Shown: one piece after another, positions 7,215-13,360 of the stretch
How the letters are laid out: every line of letters starts with the position of its first letter
Numbering within the stretch: the stretch's first letter is position 1
Source: DASPKW01 sp038244055
Lineage (GTDB): Bacteria; Planctomycetota; Phycisphaerae; Tepidisphaerales; Tepidisphaeraceae
Assembly: GCA_038244055.1 (NCBI GenBank)
Contig: JBBRTW010000148.1
Span: forward strand, 1-14,654
DNA: 14,654 nucleotides
Direction of reading: 5' to 3'
The notes under the pieces: model-generated
What the model was told of the DNA's origin: nothing
Database searches by the model: none
The model's input: the letters and a program-made list of their open reading frames with translations, nothing else
Position numbers and translations under genes: made by a program

Positions 7215-7232
7215 CGCTTCGCAAGCGAAGCG
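7215..7232 (+). other. GC-rich hairpin directly upstream of the intron insertion site
   Basis: CGCTTCG, loop CAAG, CGAAGCG, ending 4 nt before the intron. The same hairpin is in copy B (12058-12075) and, inverted, downstream of gpsA (14400-14417). Some bacterial group II introns (class C) favour insertion after such stem-loops. Confidence 0.7.
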
Positions 7233-7236
7233 GCTA

Positions 7237-8003
7237 GTGCGCCTGTGAGTGTACCAGATCAGAGAGGTGCAAGTCCTCTCCGAGCAAGCGTTCTCCAGCC
7301 CGTAACTGAAAGTAACTGCGTGGCCTTGAGGCCAGGTGGAGAGCAACTGGAGGTGAACGACCGGTCCGCAGGATGACGAACTCGATTCGGCCTGGTGTGG
7401 TGGCGAGCCTGCTAGCCAATGGCGAAGCCCAGACCCTCGGGAAAGCCGAGGGAAGCCCGACGCGCTGATGGGTAACGTGTCAAAGCGATGTCGGGACGAC
7501 ACGGGGTGTTTGGAGGCGGAACGGTTAGGAAGGTCAGGTACATGAAGCAGGGAGACCTGTCCGCGCAAGCGACGGCGTTCATTGTCCCTTGCGGACACGA
7601 AGAACCGGCGTGGCAGGAGTCAGAGCGTCCATAGTAGCGATGAAGGCCCGTAACGGGGCTGGAGCCAAGGGACGCAGGAAGGTGGATGCATCAGGAGATG
7701 AAAGCCGCACCAAACCCCGCTGCGAGTGCCGCAAGGCTGAGCCGCAGAGGAGCAGGCGGGCCGCAAGCCCGTCCGAACGTGGCCGGAATCGGAGGATGCA
7801 TGAGGACGACCGAGAGTCCTCGGGAAGTGACGATCGTACTTCTCGAATCGTGCAAGCGGCGGTTTCGCTGAAAGCCGCCTGCGCGAAACAGTCCTTCCGC
7901 GCAAAGCGGAAAAACCACCGACTGGAAAGCCGGATGCGGTAGATCCGCCCGTCCGGTTTGGCGGGAGGGGAGGCCGGGATCAACCGGCCTTCCCTACCCC
8001 GAT
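7237..8003 (+). ncRNA. ORF-less group II intron (767 nt)
   Basis: The intron begins GTGCGCC, the group II 5' consensus. Near its 3' end is domain V: the AGC triad at 7928-7930, then CGGATGCGG, a short loop, CCGC, a two-base bulge and TCCGGTTT (to 7959). Domain VI follows: an 11-bp GC-rich stem (7967-7977 with 7984-7994) capped by GATCAA, with A7996 bulged near the base. The empty-site repeat copy B places the 3' junction after 8003, giving a terminal AT (group II introns end in AY) with A7996 exactly 7 nt from the end, the normal branch-point distance. TAGCC at 7413-7417, in a loop closed by GCC/GGC, complements GGCTA just before the junction and is a candidate EBS1. The sequence at 7685-7700 (GGATGCATCAGGAGATGAAA) resembles the start of an intron-encoded reverse transcriptase, but the frame opens onto only about 60 unrelated codons. 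Splicing and mobility would need a protein from elsewhere. The domain V loop (TAGAT) is not the usual GNRA, so activity is uncertain. Confidence 0.9.
7927..7959 (+). ncRNA. Group II intron domain V
   Basis: A 33-nt hairpin, the catalytic core of the ribozyme. The lower stem AGCCGGA pairs with TCCGGTT (one G-U pair). The upper stem GCGG pairs with CCGC, with the two-base bulge CG/CC on the 3' side. The AGC triad is intact. Confidence 0.85.
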
Positions 8004-8110
8004 AAATCGGATAAATCGAGCCGATTCTGAATGCCGTGCGGGAGGCCGCGGGACAGTCGTAGCAGCGGACAGAGGGGCATCGTGGCCGACATGTTGTGAA
8101 GGAGCATACC

Positions 8111-8241
8111 CATGCGACGCAAGCGAACGGCCGGGAATTGTTATTGTACATGTCCTGCTTTCTTCGCCCCGGTTTCTTCGCCCATGCGACGCAAGTGAAC
8201 GGCCGGGAATTTTTATTGTGCCTGTTCCGGTTTCTTCGCTC
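8111..8241 (+). repeat. 72-bp tandem duplication carrying a start-codon block and border motif
   Basis: CATGCGACGCAAG at 8111 and again at 8183 (offset 72 bp) begins two units, each continuing ACGGCCGGGAATT, then a degenerate border motif and TTTCTTCG. The first unit keeps the ribosome binding site and ATG (8112) seen in copy B, but the frame ends after 28 codons inside the second unit. Confidence 0.75.
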
Positions 8242-8331
8242 CACACTGGCGGGCGGGACATTGCGCGGTGTATAACACGCAGCGCCGATCGAGTGAATCA
8301 CATGTCGCAACGATGAAACCGGAGAACGGAA

Positions 8332-10131
8332 ATGAAATACGCGATGTCGATGGCGTTCACCCTCCTTTTGGTGGCCTCCTTCCTGGCCTACCCGGCCCGC
8401 GCCGCCGAGGGGGACAAGCCGGCGCGGCCCAACATCATCTTCGTGCTGGCCGACGATCTGGGGATCGATGGCGTCAGCGCCTATGGCGGCGAGGCGCACA
8501 AGACTCCGCGCATCGATGCCCTGGCGGCCACGGGCACGCGCTTCACCACCTGCTACGCCGCGCCGCTGTGCGGGCCTTCGCGCTGCCTGCTGATGTCCGG
8601 CCGCTACGCCTTCCGCACCGGGGGATTGACCAACCAATCCTGGCGCGCCGGCGGGCCGGGGGCGAAGTCGGTGAATGAATACCCCATCGCGCGGCTTATG
8701 AAAGAGGCCGGGTACGCCACCGGCCAGGCCGGAAAATGGCGGCAGGTGGGCGAGCTGCCGGGCGACTGGGGCTTCGATGAGTTCATCACCGACAACACCG
8801 CCGGCGGGTGGTACTGGCAGACGAAATACAACAAGAATGGCAAGGAGATCAATCTCCCCGAAGGCACCTATGGCGAGAATGTGATTCAGGGCTTCGCGTT
8901 CGATTTCATGAGGCGCCACAAGGATCATCCCTTCTTCTTTTATTACTCGATGCACCTCGTGCATAAACCCACGCTCAAGACGCCGGATACCGCGCCGGAT
9001 GTGAAAGATGTGAGCAAGCTGTACGATGAGAACATCCGCTACATGGACAAGCAGCTCGGCGCGCTGGTCGATGAGCTGGAGAGACAGGGCCTGCGCCAGA
9101 ACACGCTGATCATCTTCTCGGGAGATAACGGCACCGCGGCCGGTTATCCAACGCCGATTCACGGGCGAATGGTCAATGGGGCCAAGGGGAGCATGCTCGA
9201 AGGAGGCTCGCGCGTTCCGTTCATCGCGAGCTGGCCGGGGGTGACGCCGGCGGGCAAGGTGCTGGATGACATCGTGAGCTTCGCCGATCCCTATGCGACT
9301 TTCGCCGAGCTGGCCGGGGCCAAGCTGCCGGAGAAAATCAAGATTGATGGCCAGAGCATCGCCCCCCAGATTCGCGGGCAGGCGGGCACGCCGCGAACCT
9401 GGGCGTATGTCCAACTGGGCAAGCGCTGGTTCGTGCGCGAGCGCGGGTTCAAGATGAACCAGGCGGGCGAGCTGTTCGACATGAGCGATGCGCCCTTCGT
9501 TGAAAAGCCGGTCGCCGCCGATGCCGATACCGATCAGAGCAAGGCGGCGCGGCAGCGCCTGACGGCGGCGCTGGCGGAACTGAACCCGGCCGGCGGCAAG
9601 ACCGATGCGGATGAGCAACCGCGCCGGCACCCACTGGCCGGCAACCCCGCGCCCAATTCCGCGCCCGCGGAGGGTCCGTGGAAACTGGGCGATGCGCTGG
9701 CGAGCGCGGAAGCGCCCAAGGTGGACCAGAAGGCGCTGGACATCTCGGCCGAGATCGATCCGGCCGGAACCGATGGCGTGATCCTGACCCAGGGCGGCGC
9801 GGCGCACGGTTATGCGCTCTATCTGACGAAGGGCAAACTCGCGTTTTGCGTCCGCGAGAGCGGCGAGCTGACGGCGATCGTCGCGAAGGAGGCGCTGGGC
9901 AACGGCCATTTCCAGGTTCAGGCCACGCTCCAGAAGGATGGCGCGATGGCGCTTTCGGTGGATGGAAAACAGGTGGCCCAGGGCAAGGCGGCCGGCCTGA
10001 TCCCGCAGCAGCCCAAGGCGGGGCTTTTCGTGGGCAAGGCCGGCCGGGCGGCGGTTGGCGATTACGCCGGCCCGAGCCCGTTCAATGGGAAGGTGAGCAA
10101 CGTGCGCGTGAAGGCGACGGAGGCGAAGTGA
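8332..10131 (+). CDS. Secreted type I (formylglycine) sulfatase with C-terminal jelly-roll-like domain
   Basis: 599 residues, ATG with GGAG 7 nt upstream. A signal peptide spans about 1-25 (LLLVASFLAYPARA). The alkaline-phosphatase-fold sulfatase domain (about 31-390) hydrolyses sulfate esters using a formylglycine made from a cysteine. Cys80 lies in CGPSR, the C-x-P-S-R modification motif. Metal ligands are Asp41-Asp42 (LADDLG) and Asp265-Asn266 (SGDNG). Lys135 (GKW) and Lys285 (GAKGSMLEGG) are in place. The GKWHLG motif of the family reads GKWRQVG, so Arg137 replaces the histidine that contacts the formylglycine in human arylsulfatase A. Residues about 448-599 form a beta-rich tail (VSNVRVKA end), common in planctomycete sulfatases and probably glycan-binding. 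The substrate cannot be read from sequence. An anaerobic or aerobic sulfatase-maturating enzyme is needed and is not encoded here. It lies between inverted border motifs at 7052 and 10335, together with the intron. Confidence 0.92.
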   Translation: MKYAMSMAFTLLLVASFLAYPARAAEGDKPARPNIIFVLADDLGIDGVSAYGGEAHKTPRIDALAATGTRFTTCYAAPLCGPSRCLLMSGRYAFRTGGLTNQSWRAGGPGAKSVNEYPIARLMKEAGYATGQAGKWRQVGELPGDWGFDEFITDNTAGGWYWQTKYNKNGKEINLPEGTYGENVIQGFAFDFMRRHKDHPFFFYYSMHLVHKPTLKTPDTAPDVKDVSKLYDENIRYMDKQLGALVDELERQGLRQNTLIIFSGDNGTAAGYPTPIHGRMVNGAKGSMLEGGSRVPFIASWPGVTPAGKVLDDIVSFADPYATFAELAGAKLPEKIKIDGQSIAPQIRGQAGTPRTWAYVQLGKRWFVRERGFKMNQAGELFDMSDAPFVEKPVAADADTDQSKAARQRLTAALAELNPAGGKTDADEQPRRHPLAGNPAPNSAPAEGPWKLGDALASAEAPKVDQKALDISAEIDPAGTDGVILTQGGAAHGYALYLTKGKLAFCVRESGELTAIVAKEALGNGHFQVQATLQKDGAMALSVDGKQVAQGKAAGLIPQQPKAGLFVGKAGRAAVGDYAGPSPFNGKVSNVRVKATEAK

Positions 10132-10170
10132 CGGGGATCGACAAGGTCCTGCGAAGTCGCGGAGGATCAT

Positions 10171-10293
10171 TCAGGATTCATACGCCTGCTTCAGTTTGGC
10201 GATATCGATCTTGTCCATCGTCGGCATCGCCTTCATGACCCGCCTGGCCTTCTCGGGGTACTTGTCCTTCAAGAGCCGCGGGAGGATCGATGG
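10171..10293 (-). pseudogene. C-terminal remnant of a VOC-family (PhnB-like/3-dmu-9_3-mt) protein
   Basis: On the minus strand the last 40 codons before TGA (10171-10173) read PSILPRLLKDKYPEKARR, then VMKAMPTMDKIDIAKLKQAY and ES. This is the tail of PhnB-like VOC proteins (typically P..L..LL.D.....A.RVM.AM..M.K.DI..L..A). Upstream, the similarity stops at about 10293, 24 bp before the border motif at 10318. It is too short to fold as a VOC domain, so it is a fragment left by rearrangement at the border. It is tail-to-tail with the sulfatase gene. No function is expected. Confidence 0.7.
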
Positions 10294-10315
10294 GCGAATC
10301 AAACGGGGGCGAAAT

Positions 10316-10354
10316 TTATTGGACCTGTCCCGGTTTCTTTGTGCGGTTTCTTTG
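10316..10354 (+). repeat. Module-border motif between the sulfatase and beta-helix genes
   Basis: ATTGGACCTGTCCCGGTT (10318-10335) is the exact reverse complement of 7052-7069, and matches the complement of 11895-11912 at 16 of 18 positions. It is followed by a direct repeat of CGGTTTCTTTG (13-bp period). Confidence 0.85.
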
Positions 10355-10424
10355 CGTAAGGTTCGGTGAAGCGGGGACGCTCGCTCCGGAACGTCACATT
10401 GACTGACTCAAACCCGCCGCTTCT

Positions 10425-11852
10425 TCACTTCTCGTAAGCGCCGCGATCGGGCTTGCCAAGAGGGCGTTTGTTGCCCTTGAGGTCATTGGGTTGGAGCAAC
10501 TCCGGCGTGCCACTGTCTCGCGCGCGGCTGTCGTTCTGGACGCTGAAGTCCGCTTTGCGCAGGTCGTCATCCACGCGCGCGAAACGCGGGTCCGCGACGA
10601 TGTCGTTCGGCCCCTTCATCACTTCCTGCACCGCCGGATACAGATTGTAGTCCCAGCGCACGCCGACGTTGCGGTTGTTCATCGTGACCTTGTTCGCCGC
10701 GCCGGGGACGATGATGTTGTTCAGGATAACGATGTCCGCGCAGTTATTGGCGAAGAGTTCCGGGTAACCGACGACCGCGCCGTTGTGGTAGGTCGTGTTA
10801 TTGACGATATCAACGTGCCGGGTGCGGAAGGTATGAATGCCGGAACCGCCGTTGTAGGCGCTGACGTTATTGGCGATGAGGGCGCGGCCTTTCCATTCGG
10901 GACGGCCGTCTTTCGGCGCCGCGGTTCCCGGGGCGACACCCTTCGGCTTCGCGCCGGCAGTCCCCTTCGGATTCAAAGCGGCGTCACCGTTGGGATTGGT
11001 GGGGCCTGCGTTTTCCGCTCCGTCGGTGACGTCGAGGAGGATGCCATTGCCATCGCTCAGCTTGCCCGTGCGATTCCACGGAACGAGCGTCTTGTTATCC
11101 CACACGAGATTGCGCTGGATGATGATGTGGTAGCCTGGCTTGTCGTCATAGGCCCAGTTGCCGAGAGTCGTGATGCCGGAGCCGGCGTAGCGCATATACC
11201 ACCCGTTCCCGAAAACCACGTTATCCTCGATGATAGCGTAGTCGCCAGCGAGCATGACGATGCCACCACCCGGACATTTGCTAACGACAGAGTTGCGAAT
11301 GGTAATGTGGTGGGGCTTGGCGTCCGCGGCGCTTTTCCTGCCTTCGATGAGAATGCCATTCGTGTTAAAGCGCGCATCGGGCCGGGGTTTTTTGGAATCG
11401 GCCATCGCGTCCTCGAGAGTGAGACTGTCATTGCCGCCGGTCACGTTGATCCCGTCGATGACGATGTAGGACGCGGTGATGGTGATGCCGCCCCAGCCGG
11501 TGGGGCGAACGTCCGGGTGCGCGCCGGGTGCGGCTTTCCACGTAATCCAGGCGTCTGGTCGGCCGGACTTCGTGATCTTGAGGACGGCATCGGCACCCGT
11601 GGTGTCGGTGTAGGTTCCATCGCCGACGAGCACGGTATCGCCCGGCGCGGTGAGGCTGGCGGTCTTTTTGAGACTGCGAAAGGCGGCGGCCGGGCTGGTG
11701 CCGGCTTGGCTGTCATCCCCCTTGCCGTCCACATGCCAGACGGTGGCGGAGAGAGGCGAGACGGCGAAGGCAAGCGCGAAGACGGCGATGCAAAAACCGT
11801 GGAGACGGGATCGGGAACCGAATGGGCGATTGCCGGGAAGGCGATTGGTCAT
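10425..11852 (-). CDS. Secreted right-handed beta-helix protein with choice-of-anchor Q tail
   Basis: 475 residues from ATG at 11852. A signal peptide spans about 15-36 (HGFCIAVFALAFAVSPLSA). The N-terminal block VWHVDGKGDDSQAGTSPAAA, continuing FRSLKKTA...PGDTVLVGDGTY (38-81), is typical of DUF1565/pectate-lyase-like proteins. Beta-helix rungs follow, for example YIVIDGINVTGGN, HHITIRNSVVSKC, YAIIEDNVVFGN, YHIIIQRNLVWDN and VDIVNNTTYHNG. Residues 276-319 are a Pro/Gly/Ala/Asn-rich, probably disordered insertion between rungs. The C-terminus (DSGTPELLQPNDLKGNKRP...GAYE) matches the choice-of-anchor Q domain. Such proteins bind or cleave polysaccharides (polysaccharide lyases, GH28-like hydrolases); I see no decisive catalytic set, so the activity is open. 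No clear Shine-Dalgarno sequence; a TAGCAT box lies 8 nt upstream of the ATG. The gene is convergent with the sulfatase and bracketed by inverted border motifs. Confidence 0.85.
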   Translation of the reverse strand: MTNRLPGNRPFGSRSRLHGFCIAVFALAFAVSPLSATVWHVDGKGDDSQAGTSPAAAFRSLKKTASLTAPGDTVLVGDGTYTDTTGADAVLKITKSGRPDAWITWKAAPGAHPDVRPTGWGGITITASYIVIDGINVTGGNDSLTLEDAMADSKKPRPDARFNTNGILIEGRKSAADAKPHHITIRNSVVSKCPGGGIVMLAGDYAIIEDNVVFGNGWYMRYAGSGITTLGNWAYDDKPGYHIIIQRNLVWDNKTLVPWNRTGKLSDGNGILLDVTDGAENAGPTNPNGDAALNPKGTAGAKPKGVAPGTAAPKDGRPEWKGRALIANNVSAYNGGSGIHTFRTRHVDIVNNTTYHNGAVVGYPELFANNCADIVILNNIIVPGAANKVTMNNRNVGVRWDYNLYPAVQEVMKGPNDIVADPRFARVDDDLRKADFSVQNDSRARDSGTPELLQPNDLKGNKRPLGKPDRGAYEK

Positions 11853-11894
11853 GATCTGATATGCTACGCGGCACCCTCCGGGTTGTACAGAAAC

Positions 11895-12208
11895 AACCGA
11901 GACCGGTCCAATGTTAGTTCGCGACGCGGCGAGCCCGACCCGACGGTGCTTGCTCCCTGCCGGAAAAGGAAGCCGGGGTGCAGGGATTAACATCGCTGGC
12001 AACAATCGCACGCCTTTTCGTGCGAAGACGAGGCGCGCGAGTGGATGCCATTGGACGCGCTTCGCAAGCGAAGCGGCTAAAATCGATAAATCGAGCCGAT
12101 TTCGAATGCCATGCGGAAAGCCGCGGAACAGTCGTAACAGTGGAGAGATGGGCATCGTGGCCGGCATGTTGTGAAGGAGCATACCCATGCGACGCAATCG
12201 AACGGCCG
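11895..12208 (+). repeat. Dispersed repeat copy B (intron-free)
   Basis: A 314-nt copy of the same repeat as at 7052-8133. The left 185 nt match copy A with 11 differences and no gaps; the right 124 nt also align without gaps. At 12079/12080 the sequence reads GCGGCTA|AAATCG, the uninterrupted target of the intron in copy A. Its right end overlaps the first codons of the gene at 12187 and supplies that gene's AAGGAG and ATG. Confidence 0.88.
12174..12179 (+). promoter_or_regulatory. Ribosome binding site carried by the repeat
   Basis: AAGGAG lies 7 nt before ATG 12187, within repeat copy B. The same RBS-ATG block is conserved at 8099-8114 in copy A. Confidence 0.55.
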
Positions 12209-12684
12209 AATTCGCAGGCTTGGCGGTGCTGAAGCAGGAGCATGCCCGGCAGATTGAAATGTTCGAGCAATGGGCCGCCGCCGACCAGTGGCCCAAATTC
12301 CATCACAGCCACTATGACTGGTGGGCATTTCCCATCGACCAGCCCAGCAGCTTCGGTTTCAGGTACACGGTGTATGCCGGCGACATCGCGGAGCTGATGG
12401 CGGATGCGGATTTTGCATCCGGCCACGTCCGAGGCATCGAACTGGTTGCGGCATCATGGGGCTGGGATGTGCGGGCCGCCGGCCGCTTGCCCCGGCCGCA
12501 TCCCCGGCAAGAGTGGACTGGCTGTGCGATCAGGCTGTATAAGGCGGCGTTGTCGGCGAAACTGTTTCATCGCGCCGATCTGTTCGATTCGCTGGCCGTT
12601 TTCGCACGCGGGCTTCTGGATTCCGGCGAGAGTCTTTCCTACAACGGCGAAGACCTCGCACCCCTCTTCAAGCGGCGGCGGTAG
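12187..12684 (+). CDS. Uncharacterised 165-residue protein whose start lies in a repeat
   Basis: ATG 12187 to TAG 12684, with a good ribosome binding site. It is soluble and rich in Trp and His, with no signal peptide or membrane helix. Eye-catching segments are HHSHYDWWAFPIDQPSSFGF, YTVYAGDIAEL, GIELVAASWGWD, EWTGCAIRLYKAALSAKLF and DLFDSLAVFA. They look like a conserved fold, but I cannot assign a family. Codons 1-7 and the upstream signals are part of repeat copy B; the homology between repeats ends at 12208, after which the protein is unique. Either the repeat inserted upstream and replaced the original start, or the repeat once captured the 5' end of this gene. The reading frame itself is convincing through composition and length. 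Confidence 0.7.
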   Translation: MRRNRTAEFAGLAVLKQEHARQIEMFEQWAAADQWPKFHHSHYDWWAFPIDQPSSFGFRYTVYAGDIAELMADADFASGHVRGIELVAASWGWDVRAAGRLPRPHPRQEWTGCAIRLYKAALSAKLFHRADLFDSLAVFARGLLDSGESLSYNGEDLAPLFKRRR

Positions 12685-12877
12685 TTCGGCACTGCTTGCG
12701 GGCGCATAGACGCGGGCATCTTGGCGGCATTGGCTCGCGACGAACCCGCATTTCAATCCGGGTTATGGGGATAACTGCCCAATTTGGCAGCTTTAGGCGG
12801 GCTCAACCTCAAGATTCCGCGCCAACTGACCCGATAACTCAGATAGCCAGTGGGATCGAAGATTGGAGCCTCGGGCC

Positions 12878-13108
12878 ATGTCAGATTCAGAACGATTGCG
12901 CAGCGAAGCCGCCATCATGGAGGCTTTCACGAGCACTTATGGCCGAAAGTTCAGCCAGCTCATCGAGCGCATGAATGACGAGCCGGCGGCGACCGATCTT
13001 CAATGCGTCCGGCTGTGTGTCGAGGCGGTGAATATGATGCTCGTTTCGCAGGCGCAGGTGGCCAGGACGCTCCGGGCGATTGCCGGGCCGACGCTTCGGG
13101 CGGCGTGA
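12878..13108 (+). CDS. Small uncharacterised, probably helical protein
   Basis: 76 residues from ATG 12878, with GGAG 9 nt upstream. The TTG at 12863 would add five residues but overlaps that ribosome binding site. Charged and Met/Ala-rich, without cysteine pairs, signal or membrane helix; the pattern of ERLRSEAAIMEAF, FSQLIERM and LCVEAVNMMLVSQAQVARTL suggests two or three alpha-helices. No family is recognised. It lies in a spacer of its own between the hypothetical gene at 12187 and gpsA; no operon partner is evident because both spacers exceed 190 bp. Confidence 0.55.
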   Translation: MSDSERLRSEAAIMEAFTSTYGRKFSQLIERMNDEPAATDLQCVRLCVEAVNMMLVSQAQVARTLRAIAGPTLRAA

Positions 13109-13360
13109 CGGCGATCTGCTGCATTCGCCTCTCACTGTGCTCTGCTTTCCATTCATTTTGAGCATGCCCATTTTCTTTTTATAACCGACTCCCACGCCGC
13201 GATGGGGCGACTCGGCCTATGGGCTTTACTTGCGCTACTTGGGTGAGGGAGTTGGCGTGTTGGAATTCGCGGGCGGCGCGGCTTTTACGGATTTCAGGCT
13301 CATCCTCTTCCCTGCCTGCAATCGCCATTTCCCGGCCCTCCCCTTACAATCCTCAACCCC
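13109..13360. other. Spacer upstream of gpsA
   Basis: About 250 nt with no supported gene. A short AT-richer stretch (TTTTCTTTTTATAACC, near 13170) could hold a promoter, and TACAAT at 13345-13350 lies 10 nt before the gpsA start. No RNA gene or repeat is evident. Confidence 0.4.
13345..13350 (+). promoter_or_regulatory. Candidate -10 box upstream of gpsA (TACAAT)
   Basis: TACAAT is a near-consensus -10 box 10 nt before ATG 13361, and there is no Shine-Dalgarno sequence between them. This would give a leaderless or very short leader transcript. No convincing -35 is visible. Confidence 0.35.

Larger units (their letters stand above)
7052..8241 (+). repeat. Dispersed repeat copy A, interrupted by a group II intron
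   Basis: 7052-7236 aligns without gaps to 11895-12079 (11 differences in 185 nt), and 8010-8133 aligns without gaps to 12085-12208. It starts with the border motif AACCGGGACAGGTCCAAT, whose exact complement is at 10318-10335. After 8133 it runs into a 72-bp tandem duplication (8111-8241). No transposase is encoded, so this is a non-autonomous element. Confidence 0.85.

Noticed and set aside
7071..7598. 175-codon minus-strand frame
   Set aside because: Antisense across repeat copy A and intron domain I; folded RNA sequence, not protein.
7589..7942. 117-codon plus-strand frame in the intron, considered as an intron-encoded protein
   Set aside because: No reverse transcriptase or maturase motif (no YADD), very basic low-complexity translation, and it runs through domain V.
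7992..7997. Intron 3' end at CCCTAC
   Set aside because: CTAC is a common group II end, but it would leave 12 nt before the copy B match and no bulged A at the right distance. The end at 8003 restores the empty site and gives a 7-nt branch-point spacing.
7579..10170. 863-codon open frame on the minus strand
   Set aside because: It is the antisense of the sulfatase gene and the intron end. Its translation is Arg/Leu-rich with no domain, while the plus strand has intact sulfatase motifs.
11092..11106. DnaA-box-like TTATCCCACA
   Set aside because: One extra base relative to TTATCCACA, inside the beta-helix coding region, and no cluster nearby; not evidence for an origin.
10491..11990. 499-codon plus-strand frame
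   Set aside because: Antisense of the beta-helix gene; Val/Arg/Gly-rich without motifs.
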